From assembly GCF_001898115.1 (NCBI RefSeq), contig NZ_MKSQ01000008.1, forward strand, positions 532,983 through 596,982: a DNA stretch of 64,000 nt, in the 5' to 3' direction. The translations under genes and the position numbers were made by a program. The notes under the pieces are model-generated. The model did not search any database. It worked only from the letters and a program-made list of their open reading frames with translations, and was not told the DNA's origin. Source of the DNA: Allobosea sp. 67-29. Its GTDB lineage: Bacteria > Pseudomonadota > Alphaproteobacteria > Rhizobiales > Beijerinckiaceae. The number at the start of each line of letters is the position of its first letter. Position 1 is the first letter of the stretch. Shown here piece by piece: positions 8,414 through 16,425 of the stretch.

Positions 8414-9925
8414 ATGGACAATATCGCCAACCTGATGCACGGCTTCGAGGTCGCGCTTACGGCCCACCACATCATGCTGATGATCGCCGGCGTGCTGCTC
8501 GGCGTGCTCGTCGGCGTGCTTCCCGGCCTGGGCGCCCCCAACGGCGTCTCGCTGCTGCTGCCGCTCACCTTCAGCATGGACCCGGTCTCGGCGATCATCC
8601 TGCTCGCCTCGCTCTACTGGGGCGCGCTGTTCGGCGGCTCGACCACCTCCATCCTGTTCAACATCCCCGGCGAGCCCTCCTCGGTCGCGACGACCTTCGA
8701 CGGTCACCCGATGGCGAAGCAGGGACGGGCGACCGAGGCCCTGTCCTTCGCCTTCCTCTCGGCCGGCTTCGGCGCGCTCTGCGGCGTCATCCTGATCACG
8801 CTGTTGTCGGGGTGGGTCGCCAGCTTCGCGCTGCGCTTCTCCTCGCCGGAATATTTCGCGGTCTACTTCATGACCTTCGCGAGCTTCATCGGCCTCGGCG
8901 GCGCCTCGCCGCTGAAGACCATCGTCTCGATGGGCATCGGTTTCGCGCTGGCGACGGTCGGCATGGATTCGGTCTCCGGCAATGTGCGGCTCACCTTCGA
9001 GTTCGACGTGCTGCTGGCCGGGGTCAGCTTCCTGATCGCGGTGATCGGCCTGTTCGGCATCGGCGAATTGCTGCTGACCATGGAGGAAGGCCTGAAGTTC
9101 GAGGGCGTGGCCGCCAAGGTGCGGATCGGCGACGTGCTGCGCACGGCGGCGAAGATGCCGCGCTACTGGTTGGCCCTGCTGCGCTCCTCGCTGATCGGCA
9201 TCTGGATGGGCATCACGCCGGGCGGGCCGACCGCGGCCTCCTTCATGAGCTACGCGATGGCCAAGCGCTCCTCGCGCAATCCCGCCAAGTTCGGCAAGGG
9301 CGAGCCGGAGGGCGTCATCGCGCCGGAGACCGCGGACCATGCCGCAGGCTCCTCCGCCATGCTGCCGATGCTGGCGCTCGGCATCCCCGGTTCCGCGACC
9401 GCCGCGGTGATGATGGGCGGGCTGATGATCTGGGGTCTCAACCCCGGCCCGACCCTGTTCACGGACCGGCCGGATTTCGTCTGGGGCCTGATCGCCTCGA
9501 TGTATCTCGGCAACATCGTCGCGGTCGTCATCGTCCTCGCGACGGTGCCGCTCTTCGCCTCGATCCTGCGCATCCCGTTCTCGATCATCGGGCCGCTGAT
9601 CGTCGTGATCTGCTTCATCGGCGCCTTCACCGCGGCGAACCGTGAATTCGACATCTGGCTCGCGCTGATCTTCGGGCTCGTCGGCTATGTCTTCAAGAAG
9701 CTGGACTATCCGATCGCGCCGCTCGTGCTCGCCATGGTGATCGGCGACAAGGCCGAGGACGCCTTCCGCCAGTCGATGATCTTCAGCCAGGGCTCGCTCT
9801 CGATCTTCTGGTCGAACGCCCTCGTCGGCACGCTGATGGCGATCGGGCTCGTCCTGCTGTTCATGCCGGTTATCGGCGCGGGCATCCGGCGCTTGCGCGG
9901 CCTGGGCCAAGCACGCACCGTCTGA
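8414..9925 (+). CDS. Tripartite tricarboxylate transporter large membrane subunit (TctA family)
   Basis: A 503-residue polytopic protein with about 11-12 transmembrane helices. The hallmark motifs are present: GVLPGLGAPNGVSLLLPLTF near the N-terminus, YWGALFGGSTTSILFNIPGEPSSVATTFDGHPMAKQG, and GITPGGPTAASFMSYAMAKR with HAAGSSAMLPMLALGIPGSATAAVMMGG in the second half. It is the permease that imports a carboxylate with protons or sodium. It begins 17 nt after the TctB stop and is followed 27 nt later by the dapA-family gene, so all are one operon. Confidence 0.97.
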   Translation: MDNIANLMHGFEVALTAHHIMLMIAGVLLGVLVGVLPGLGAPNGVSLLLPLTFSMDPVSAIILLASLYWGALFGGSTTSILFNIPGEPSSVATTFDGHPMAKQGRATEALSFAFLSAGFGALCGVILITLLSGWVASFALRFSSPEYFAVYFMTFASFIGLGGASPLKTIVSMGIGFALATVGMDSVSGNVRLTFEFDVLLAGVSFLIAVIGLFGIGELLLTMEEGLKFEGVAAKVRIGDVLRTAAKMPRYWLALLRSSLIGIWMGITPGGPTAASFMSYAMAKRSSRNPAKFGKGEPEGVIAPETADHAAGSSAMLPMLALGIPGSATAAVMMGGLMIWGLNPGPTLFTDRPDFVWGLIASMYLGNIVAVVIVLATVPLFASILRIPFSIIGPLIVVICFIGAFTAANREFDIWLALIFGLVGYVFKKLDYPIAPLVLAMVIGDKAEDAFRQSMIFSQGSLSIFWSNALVGTLMAIGLVLLFMPVIGAGIRRLRGLGQARTV

Positions 9926-9952
9926 CCGTCAGCCCCACCGAAGGTGCTTCCC

Positions 9953-10867
9953 ATGAACGAACCCTATAGCGGCATCCTGCCGATCGCCCCCACCGTCTTC
10001 CACGAGAACGGCGACCTCGACCTCGCCGGCAACAGGCGGGTCATGGACCTGATGGTCGACCAGGGTGTCGACGGCATCTGCATCCTCGCCAATTTCTCCG
10101 AGCAGTTCCTGCTCACCGACGAGGAACGTGAGCAAGTCATGCGGCTCTCGATCGAGCAGGTCGCCGGACGCGTGCCGGTGATCGTCACCACCTCGCATTT
10201 CTCGACGCGCATCGCCGCACAACGCGGCAAGGCTGCGGCGGAGGCCGGGGCGAAGATGCTGATGATGATGCCGCCCTATCACGGCGCCCTGCTGAAGGCG
10301 GACGAACAGGGCATGATCGAGCACTTCAAGATGGTCGCCGATGCCTGCGGCATCCCGATCATCCTGCAGGATGCGCCGCTCTCAGGCGTGACCATGACCG
10401 TGCCCTTCATGGTGCGCCTGGCCAGGGAAGTGCCGCTGGTGCGCTATTTCAAGATCGAGATGCCGGGCACGGCGGCCAAGCTGCGCGCCCTGATCGAGGC
10501 CGGCGGCGACGCCGTGGTCGGGCCCTTCGACGGCGAGGAAGCGATCACGCTGATGGCCGATCTCGATGCCGGCGCGACCGGGACGATGACGAGCGCCATG
10601 ATCCCGGACCTGATCAAGCCGATTCTCGCAGCCCACGCCGCGGGCGACCGCAAGCAGGCGGCGGCGCTCTATGCCAGGGTCCTGCCGATCATCAATTACG
10701 AGAACCGCCAGTGTGGGCTGCGCGCCGCCAAGGCCGTTCTGAGAGAGGGCGGCGTCATCAAATCGGAGGCCGTCCGCCACCCCTTGGCGCCGCTGCATCC
10801 GAAGACCCGCGACGGGTTGATCGAGCTCGCGCGTGAGCTCGATCCGCTGGCACTCCGCTGGCGATGA
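9953..10867 (+). CDS. Dihydrodipicolinate synthase/N-acetylneuraminate lyase family protein
   Basis: A 304-residue class I aldolase-fold (TIM barrel) enzyme. The Schiff-base lysine is in VRYFKIEMPG and the assisting tyrosine in MMMPPYHGAL. The dihydrodipicolinate synthase motif GTTGE is replaced by LANFSEQ, so this is not the lysine-biosynthesis enzyme; family members of this type dehydrate or cleave 2-keto acids from sugar-acid or aromatic breakdown. ATG at 9953 has GAAGG eight bases upstream; a GTG three codons earlier is less likely. It is the last gene of the pdxA2-TTT operon and probably yields pyruvate or a related keto acid there. Confidence 0.9.
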   Translation: MNEPYSGILPIAPTVFHENGDLDLAGNRRVMDLMVDQGVDGICILANFSEQFLLTDEEREQVMRLSIEQVAGRVPVIVTTSHFSTRIAAQRGKAAAEAGAKMLMMMPPYHGALLKADEQGMIEHFKMVADACGIPIILQDAPLSGVTMTVPFMVRLAREVPLVRYFKIEMPGTAAKLRALIEAGGDAVVGPFDGEEAITLMADLDAGATGTMTSAMIPDLIKPILAAHAAGDRKQAAALYARVLPIINYENRQCGLRAAKAVLREGGVIKSEAVRHPLAPLHPKTRDGLIELARELDPLALRWR

Positions 10868-10876
10868 GAAGCCGGC

Positions 10877-10902
10877 CCGGCCGGTCCTCGCCGATCGGCC
10901 GG
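10877..10902. terminator. GC-rich hairpin between convergent genes
   Basis: CCGGCCG, 12-nt loop, CGGCCGG lies 9 nt after the dapA-family stop and before the end of the opposite-strand gene at 10941. It has no clear U tract, so it may be a weak bidirectional terminator. Confidence 0.4.
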
Positions 10903-10940
10903 CGCGGTTGCCTATCGGCCGCCGACTTCACCCTCGCCGA

Positions 10941-11252
10941 CTACCAGCGATCGTAATAGGGCCGCCGATAGCCATAGGCGGGAGCATAGGGCGGCGGGCC
11001 ATAAGGACGCCCGTAGCCGTAGCCGCCATAGGGGCCGCGCGGCCCGTAGCGGTGCTCGTAGTGGCGTTGGCGAGCGAGGTTTTCCTGAATGATCATCAGC
11101 CGCTCGCGCTTCGCGGCGGTCATGCTGTAGGCGGCCGACTGGCCGTCGAGACGATGTGCCACGGACGGGTCGAGGGCTTCGTTGGCGCGAGCGGCGGGAA
11201 CCGCCGCCATGGCGCCCAGGGAGATCAAGGCTGCGATAGCGAACCGACGCAT
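10941..11252 (-). CDS. Small secreted Gly/Tyr/Arg-rich protein
   Basis: A 103-residue protein of unknown function. ATG at 11252 has AAGGA eight bases upstream. Residues 1-22 form a signal peptide (MRRFAIAALISLGAMAAVPAARA). A short helical stretch (AKRERLMIIQENLARQR) is followed by a low-complexity tail rich in YG, PYGPP and RPYY. Such proteins are common in Rhizobiales periplasms. No partner gene is evident; it lies between the TTT operon and tRNA-His. Confidence 0.7.
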   Translation of the reverse strand: MRRFAIAALISLGAMAAVPAARANEALDPSVAHRLDGQSAAYSMTAAKRERLMIIQENLARQRHYEHRYGPRGPYGGYGYGRPYGPPPYAPAYGYRRPYYDRW

Positions 11253-11415
11253 GAGGGTCTTCCTTTCTGCTGACGGCATTGAAGCATTCGCCAACAGAAC
11301 GCTGCCTGAACAGGATTGTTCATCTTCGTTCATCTGCCTTGCAAGGCAGGCCGGCTTCGCACCGCAGCTCAGCGCCTCGCGTGCTCAGCTCAACCATCGA
11401 TTTTCCGAAGGGGAA

Positions 11416-11492
11416 TGGTACAGCCACCCCGGCTTGAACGGGGGACCTCTAGATCCACAATCTAGCGCTCTAACCAACTGAGCTATGGCTGC
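11416..11492 (-). tRNA. tRNA-His (anticodon GTG)
   Basis: All arms fold on the minus strand: acceptor GCAGCCA with TGGCTGT, D arm GCTC/GAGC, anticodon stem CTAGA/TCTAG with loop TTGTGGA (anticodon GTG), variable AGGTC, T arm CCCCG/CGGGG with TTCAAGC, and an encoded CCA. The discriminator is A73 rather than the usual C73, and the first pair is G1-U72. A73 tRNA-His is a known feature of a large alphaproteobacterial clade whose histidyl-tRNA synthetase does not depend on the extra G-1. Confidence 0.97.
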
Positions 11493-11660
11493 CCATGACA
11501 GGCTGTGCGGCCCCGGCACTTCCGGCGGGGTCTCCAGCGGCGCGGAAACTAGAACCGGCGCCGCGCTTTTGCAACCGCGTAATTCATCTTTGCCACCGAA
11601 AAACCGGCACCGAACGCGGCCGCGGCGATGGCCGGCCGGTTTCGGCGCCGCCGGGGCCGC

Positions 11661-12509
11661 TCAATCCTTGCGAAGCGCGGTGTTGGCGATGCGCGCGAGC
11701 TCCTTCAAATGCTCCGCATAGGATTCGTAGCTCCGGCGCACGGCCTTCGCCTGCAACGCGATCGCCTCCGAGGCGCTCTCCGTCCGCGCCAGCGTTTCGG
11801 CGTCGCCGAGCGTCGCCTTGAACTCGGCGCAGGCATGCTCGAGCATCCGCGCCTGCAGGGCGCCGAAGGCGCGCGCCATGGTGAGCGCCTGGCTCATCAC
11901 CGTCTCGCTCGCGATCGCCGCGAATGCGGGCGGGCGCGGCAGAGACAGCGAATCGATCGCAGAAGGCTTCACCGGCTCCTTCGCCGCAGCGGGCGCGGCC
12001 TGCGCGGGCCCAGCCACGGCCGTGGCGGGAGGAGCGGCTGCCGGCTCCGGCCTGGGGGGCGGCACCACCTCGGCCGCAGGCTTCGGCGGCAGCTTGACCA
12101 AGACCGGCTCCGGCCTGGCCTCGGCGGCCTTCTCGGCCGGAGCGGATGGCGCCGGCTTCCGCGCCGCAGCGACCTTCGCGACCGGCTTCTCGACCTTCAG
12201 CTTGGTGGAAACGGCCTTGCGGGGCGGCTTGGCCGCGGCTTTCGCCGGGGGCTGTGCCGCCGCGGTGACGGCGGGAGCACCAACCTTGCCGGAATTCCCG
12301 GAGGGGGCAGGCACCGCAGCCTTGATCACGACCGGCGCCGGCCGCGCCGGCGGCGAGGTTGTGGCCGCCGCGGCGGGAGCGGGCGGAGGCTTGATGGCAG
12401 GTTGCGCCGGAGCGGCCTTCACCTCGGCAGGCGGCGTCGACAACGCCTTGACGGAAGGCAGGCTGACCGGGGCCTTGGCTCGCGTACGGGTCGGAGGCGG
12501 CTTGACCAT
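11661..12509 (-). CDS. Phasin domain protein with long Ala/Pro/Lys-rich N-terminal region
   Basis: A 282-residue protein. The first 185 residues are low complexity, rich in A, P, K and V (PPAKAAAKPPRKAVSTKLKVEKPVAKV), resembling histone-like or PHB-binding tails. The last 90 residues (FAAIASETVMSQALTMARAFGALQARMLEHACAEFKATLGDAETLARTESASEAIALQAKAVRRSYESYAEHLKELA, quoted in parts) form the amphipathic helices of the phasin_2 family. Phasins coat polyhydroxybutyrate granules; the basic tail could tie granules to DNA. Downstream of a second phasin on the same strand, about 100 nt away. Confidence 0.75.
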   Translation of the reverse strand: MVKPPPTRTRAKAPVSLPSVKALSTPPAEVKAAPAQPAIKPPPAPAAAATTSPPARPAPVVIKAAVPAPSGNSGKVGAPAVTAAAQPPAKAAAKPPRKAVSTKLKVEKPVAKVAAARKPAPSAPAEKAAEARPEPVLVKLPPKPAAEVVPPPRPEPAAAPPATAVAGPAQAAPAAAKEPVKPSAIDSLSLPRPPAFAAIASETVMSQALTMARAFGALQARMLEHACAEFKATLGDAETLARTESASEAIALQAKAVRRSYESYAEHLKELARIANTALRKD

Positions 12510-12613
12510 CACGGCTCTCCTTCAACGGCTGGCAATGGACGGACGGGGAATGATCCCTGATTCGGCGTCGGTCTGGCGGGGCGGCGGCAGGCGCGGCCGC
12601 CCCGAGGCAATGT

Positions 12614-13009
12614 TCAGCGGCCCTTCGTGGCCTTGCTGACGGTCTCGGCGGCCTTGGACGCGGCATCCTGGGCGGCGGCGCCGAGATCCTTGAGCTGGTT
12701 CTGGAAGGTCGCCATCTGGGCCTTCACGAAATCCGACTGGTGCTGCATCACCTCGGTCAGATCCTTCGACTTCACCAGCTTCTGGGCGAAATCGAAAGCG
12801 GCGGCGACGTTGTTCTCGGCATAGGCCATCGCCTTGCGGGTCGCCTCCTGGGTGTTGACGCGCGCGCTCTCGGCCGAGCCATGCGCGCTATCCACAGCCT
12901 TCTGGGCCGCGCCGATGAAGCCGTCGAAAGCCTTGCGCGCCTGCTCTACGCTGCGCTCGGCGAATTCGCGCATCTCTGCCGGCACCTCATAGGGATGCTT
13001 ACCGTCCAT
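12614..13009 (-). CDS. Phasin
   Basis: A 131-residue all-helical phasin_2 family protein (EMREFAERSVEQARKAFDGF, then AFDFAQKLVKSKDLTEVMQ and HQSDFVKAQMATFQNQLKDL). Phasins cover intracellular polyhydroxyalkanoate granules and control their size. ATG at 13009 has AGGAGG seven bases upstream. A dyad at 13051-13076 in its promoter resembles sites of the PHB-sensing repressor PhaR. The larger phasin-domain gene follows on the same strand. Confidence 0.9.
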   Translation of the reverse strand: MDGKHPYEVPAEMREFAERSVEQARKAFDGFIGAAQKAVDSAHGSAESARVNTQEATRKAMAYAENNVAAAFDFAQKLVKSKDLTEVMQHQSDFVKAQMATFQNQLKDLGAAAQDAASKAAETVSKATKGR

Positions 13010-13050
13010 GGTCGTTCCTCCTGTTGCGAAAGGCGCCTCAAACTCATTGT

Positions 13051-13076
13051 GCACTGCAATATCATTACTGCAGTGC
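13051..13076. promoter_or_regulatory. Inverted repeat in phasin promoter (PhaR-like site)
   Basis: GCACTGCA, 10-bp spacer, TGCAGTGC is a perfect 8-bp dyad 42 bp upstream of the phasin ATG. PhaR (AniA-type) repressors of alphaproteobacteria bind TGC/GCA-based repeats in phasin promoters and are released by PHB. The half-sites fit that pattern; the assignment is inference. Confidence 0.45.
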
Positions 13077-13183
13077 GATGACAACGCTGCGACGGAACCG
13101 GCGCGCGGCTACGTTAACGCTGTTTCGAGGAGAAGCGGGAGAGCGATCTTTGGTTCCATGGATTCGGCCGCGTTTGGAAGCTA

Positions 13184-13198
13184 TTAAAGATTTGTTAG
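13184..13198 (+). promoter_or_regulatory. CtrA-like box upstream of the PdhS-like kinase
   Basis: TTAA-N7-TTAG matches seven of eight positions of the full CtrA site TTAA-N7-TTAA, 33 bp before the kinase start. A GANTC methylation site (GATTC, 13161-13165) lies just upstream. This suggests cell-cycle control of the kinase gene. Confidence 0.4.
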
Positions 13199-13231
13199 CT
13201 ATAATGAGGCGGATCGGACGAGCGGGCCAGC

Positions 13232-16200
13232 ATGAGCGAAGCCGGACAGGACTGGATGCAATGGGGTGCAGCGGCGGGTGAAGACCCGGCCGTGACGGCC
13301 TTTGCCGCCGGCGGCGCCCTGGTCCTGTGGGACGCGGCCTCCGGCCGCCCCGGCTTCATGAACCCGGCCGGCCGGGCCCTGCTCGGTGCCGAGCCTGCCG
13401 CCGCGGCGCTGCCTGCCCCGACGCGCCAGCGCTTGTCCCTGCTCGCGGGGGGGCTGGCCTCCGCTTCCGGCCTCCGCCTGGAACGTTTGAGGCTGACGAC
13501 TGGCTTCACGGCCGCCCCCGTGACCTGCGGCGTCAAGCTGTTGACGCGAGACGACGGCCGCACCGTGCTCGCCATCGCCGTGCCGGCTTCCGAACTGCGC
13601 CGGCTGGGCGTGACGGTTCCGCCGGAGGCGAGCCCGCCACCGGCCCCTTCCGCCGCTCCGGCGGCGGCATCCGCCGTCATCCCCGATGGCCCAGCCCCGG
13701 CGCAAGCGTCGACGATTCGCTTTCTCTGGCAGAGCGATGCGAATCGCCGCCTGACGCAAGTGTCGGAGAACGTCGCCGTCCTGACCGGCGCCGCCGCCTC
13801 GCAGCTCGTCGGCGAGCGCTGGGACGATCTGGCGGCGAGCCGGTTCAGCGATACCGACGGCACCCTGCTCGCACGGCTCGCGACGCCGGCCACCTGGAGC
13901 GGCCACACCGTGCTGTGGCGCACGGAGACGCCGGGCGAGGCCGCCCCCGTCGAGCTTTCGGGCGTGCCCGTCTTCGGCGCCGACCGGCAGCTCGCCGGCT
14001 TCCGCGGCTTCGGGATCGCGCGACTGAATGCGCGCCAGCCCTTCCCGCAGGCGGATGAACCTGCCGGGCAGACGGATTCTTCCGAGGCCGAGGCTGCCTC
14101 AGCGCCTGATACCGCCGAGCGGGCCGCCGCGTCGGACCGCGCTGCATCCGAGGCGCAAGAAGCGATCGCGGGACCGGACACGCAGGAGACCGCCGGCTCC
14201 GGCATCGACGCGGCATCGGACGCAAAGGCCACCGAAGCCCCCGGCAGTGCCGAGGCTGGGCAGCCGGCGGAAAACGAGACTGCCCGTGACTGGCAGGTCA
14301 TCTCCGGGCAGTGCGACGACGCGCCCACCGATGCGTCGCGCGAGGCATCGGTCCCTCCCCCGGCCGAGCGGAAGCCGGAGGGCGACGAGCCGGAGCCGAA
14401 GGCCGCCGCACCGGCGGCCGTGCCCGAGCCGGCTCCGACACCGACCCGCCCGGACGAACTGCCAGCCGCCAATATCGTGCCGTTGCGCAACGGCCAGCAG
14501 ACGGCGATCCGCCCGGTCCTGGAACCGTCCAAGGCGAACCTCAGCTCGGCCGAGCGCAATGCCTTCCGCGAGATCGCCAAGGCGCTGGGCGCGCGGCTTG
14601 CGGACGAGGAACCGAGCGACGCGCCGCGCCTGCCGCCGGCGGCGCAACTGCGCGTGAGGGAAGCCGAGGCGGAGACGGCCTCCGTCGTCGATGCGCCGGC
14701 CCAGCCGGTGTCCGCGCCAACGCGTCAGCGCAATTCCCACGCCGATGTGCTGGACCGGCTGCCGACGGCGGTTCTCGTCAACCGTGGCGACGAGGCGCTC
14801 TACGCCAACCGCACCCTGCTCGATCTGCTGGATTATGCCGACCTGGACGACCTGAAGGCCGGTGGCGTCAGCCGGCTGATCAAGGAGGCCTCGCGCAGCG
14901 GCGGCGGGGCGATGACCCTGATCGACAGGGTCGGGCATCTGGTCGGCGTCGACGCCGTTCTGTCGAGCGTCGACTGGCTTGGCGAGGCGGCGACGCTGAT
15001 GGCCTTCCGCCATCCTGCCGCTGGCGGCGGCGAAGTGCCGGTGATGACCGCCGAAGAGGCGGAAGAAGCGGAGCTCGCGGCGGAGTTCGAGGCCGAGGAG
15101 GCCGAGTCGGCGGCCCGCGTCGAGGCCCTCAGGCTCGACGCCGAGGTGCGCGACGGCCGCATCGCCGAACTGACCGCGATGCTCGATACGGCGACCGACG
15201 GAGTCGTCACCGTCGACGAGCGCGGCCGCATCCTGTCGCTCAACAAGGCGGCCGAAGCGCTGTTCGGCTACGACCAGCGCGAGGTCACCGGCGAGCTGTT
15301 CACGCTGCTGTTCTCGGCGGAGAGCCATGCCCCGGCGCTCGACTATCTCGAGGGGCTGAAGGGCGGCGGCGTCGCCTCGGTGCTGAATGACGGGCGCGAG
15401 GTCGTCGGCCGCGTGCGCCAGGGCGGCAAGATCCCGCTGTTCATGACCATGGGCCAGATCGCGCACGGGGCCGATCCGCGCTTCTGCGCCGTGCTGCGCG
15501 ACATCACCGCCTGGAAAAAGACCGAGGGCGAGCTGGTCGACGCGCGCAAGGCGGCCGAGATGGCGAGCGCCCAGAAGTCGGATGTGCTCGCCAAGATCAG
15601 CCACGAGATCCGCACGCCGCTCAACGCCATCATCGGCTTCGCCGAGGTGATGGCGGAGGAGCGCTTCGGGCCGATCGAGAACGAGCGCTACAAGGAGTAT
15701 CTGCGCGACATCCACCAGTCGGGCGGCTACGTCATCAGCCTGGTCAACGACCTGCTCGACCTCGCCAAGATCGAGGCCGGCAAGCTCGAGCTCGATTTCG
15801 CCAGCGTCAACCTGAACGAGATCGCGCTCTCGACCGTGGCGCTGCTGCAGCCGGAGGCCCAGCGCGGCCGCGTGGTGCTACGCTCCGGGCTCTCGCCCAA
15901 GCTGCCGCCGGTCGTCGCCGACGAGCGCTCGATCCGCCAGATCGCGATCAACCTTCTCTCCAACGCCGTGAAGTTCACCGATGCCGGCGGGCAGGTGATC
16001 ATCTCCACGGCGCTCGGCGACCAGGGCGAGGCGATCCTGCGGGTGCGCGATACCGGCATCGGCATGGACGACGACGAGCTGAAGCTCGCGCTCGAACCCT
16101 TCCGGCAGGTGCCGACGACCCGTCGCTCAGGCGGCACCGGCCTGGGCCTGCCGCTGACCAAGGCACTGGTCGAGGCCAACCGTGCCGCGATGGCGATCAC

Positions 16201-16267
16201 CAGCGTCAAGAAGGAAGGCACGCTGGTCGAGATCACCTTCCCGCCGCAGCGCGTCCTCGCCAGCTGA
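13232..16267 (+). CDS. PAS domain sensor histidine kinase, PdhS/PleC/DivJ-like
   Basis: A 1011-residue kinase. No transmembrane segment is evident. A poorly conserved sensory N-terminus (1-240) leads to an Ala/Pro/Glu-rich linker (250-430), two PAS-like segments (about 490-600 and 645-765, the second TDGVVTVDERGRILSLNKAAEALFGY), then the HisKA domain with KISHEIRTPLNAIIGFAEVM (His near 790) and HATPase_c at the end (N box NLLSNAVKFTDAGG, G1 DTGIGMDDDEL, G2 GGTGLGLPLTKALVE). The H-box neighbourhood FGPIENERYKEYLRDIHQSGG is the signature of the DivJ/PleC/PdhS group, which phosphorylates DivK and PleD and marks cell poles. Which of the paralogues this is cannot be told from the sequence. Confidence 0.88.
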   Translation: MSEAGQDWMQWGAAAGEDPAVTAFAAGGALVLWDAASGRPGFMNPAGRALLGAEPAAAALPAPTRQRLSLLAGGLASASGLRLERLRLTTGFTAAPVTCGVKLLTRDDGRTVLAIAVPASELRRLGVTVPPEASPPPAPSAAPAAASAVIPDGPAPAQASTIRFLWQSDANRRLTQVSENVAVLTGAAASQLVGERWDDLAASRFSDTDGTLLARLATPATWSGHTVLWRTETPGEAAPVELSGVPVFGADRQLAGFRGFGIARLNARQPFPQADEPAGQTDSSEAEAASAPDTAERAAASDRAASEAQEAIAGPDTQETAGSGIDAASDAKATEAPGSAEAGQPAENETARDWQVISGQCDDAPTDASREASVPPPAERKPEGDEPEPKAAAPAAVPEPAPTPTRPDELPAANIVPLRNGQQTAIRPVLEPSKANLSSAERNAFREIAKALGARLADEEPSDAPRLPPAAQLRVREAEAETASVVDAPAQPVSAPTRQRNSHADVLDRLPTAVLVNRGDEALYANRTLLDLLDYADLDDLKAGGVSRLIKEASRSGGGAMTLIDRVGHLVGVDAVLSSVDWLGEAATLMAFRHPAAGGGEVPVMTAEEAEEAELAAEFEAEEAESAARVEALRLDAEVRDGRIAELTAMLDTATDGVVTVDERGRILSLNKAAEALFGYDQREVTGELFTLLFSAESHAPALDYLEGLKGGGVASVLNDGREVVGRVRQGGKIPLFMTMGQIAHGADPRFCAVLRDITAWKKTEGELVDARKAAEMASAQKSDVLAKISHEIRTPLNAIIGFAEVMAEERFGPIENERYKEYLRDIHQSGGYVISLVNDLLDLAKIEAGKLELDFASVNLNEIALSTVALLQPEAQRGRVVLRSGLSPKLPPVVADERSIRQIAINLLSNAVKFTDAGGQVIISTALGDQGEAILRVRDTGIGMDDDELKLALEPFRQVPTTRRSGGTGLGLPLTKALVEANRAAMAITSVKKEGTLVEITFPPQRVLAS

Positions 16268-16344
16268 CGGCGCGCCGCAGCGCGTCGGCGTGGCTGGAAG
16301 ACCTGCGTAGCCGCGAGATGCGGCTGCTGCCGCAATTGGCAATT

Positions 16345-16420
16345 GTTAAGACATTTCCGTCTTAACCGCTTCCTCTGGGGCAACCGCTCCAGCTGCGCAA
16401 AGACAACGCTGTCCCAGAGG
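16345..16420 (+). promoter_or_regulatory. Structured leader of the diguanylate cyclase gene
   Basis: Two features precede the gene. GTTAAGAC-N6-GTCTTAAC (16345-16366) is a perfect 8-bp dyad, a possible operator. CCTCTGGG (16372-16379) pairs perfectly with CCCAGAGG (16413-16420), which contains the AGAGG ribosome-binding site; inside it, CTGGGG-N6-CTCCAG can form a competing 6-bp hairpin that would release AGAGG. This looks like a two-state translational switch. It does not match the c-di-GMP riboswitch classes I know. Confidence 0.4.
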
Positions 16421-16425
16421 CGACG

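Noticed and set aside
8324..9910. A 528-codon minus-strand open frame opposite tctA
   Set aside because: It is the complement of a clear TctA gene; its His/Asp/Arg-rich, low-complexity translation is what high-GC codon bias produces on the other strand.
13184..13198. Strict CtrA site
   Set aside because: One of eight consensus bases differs, so it is reported only as CtrA-like.
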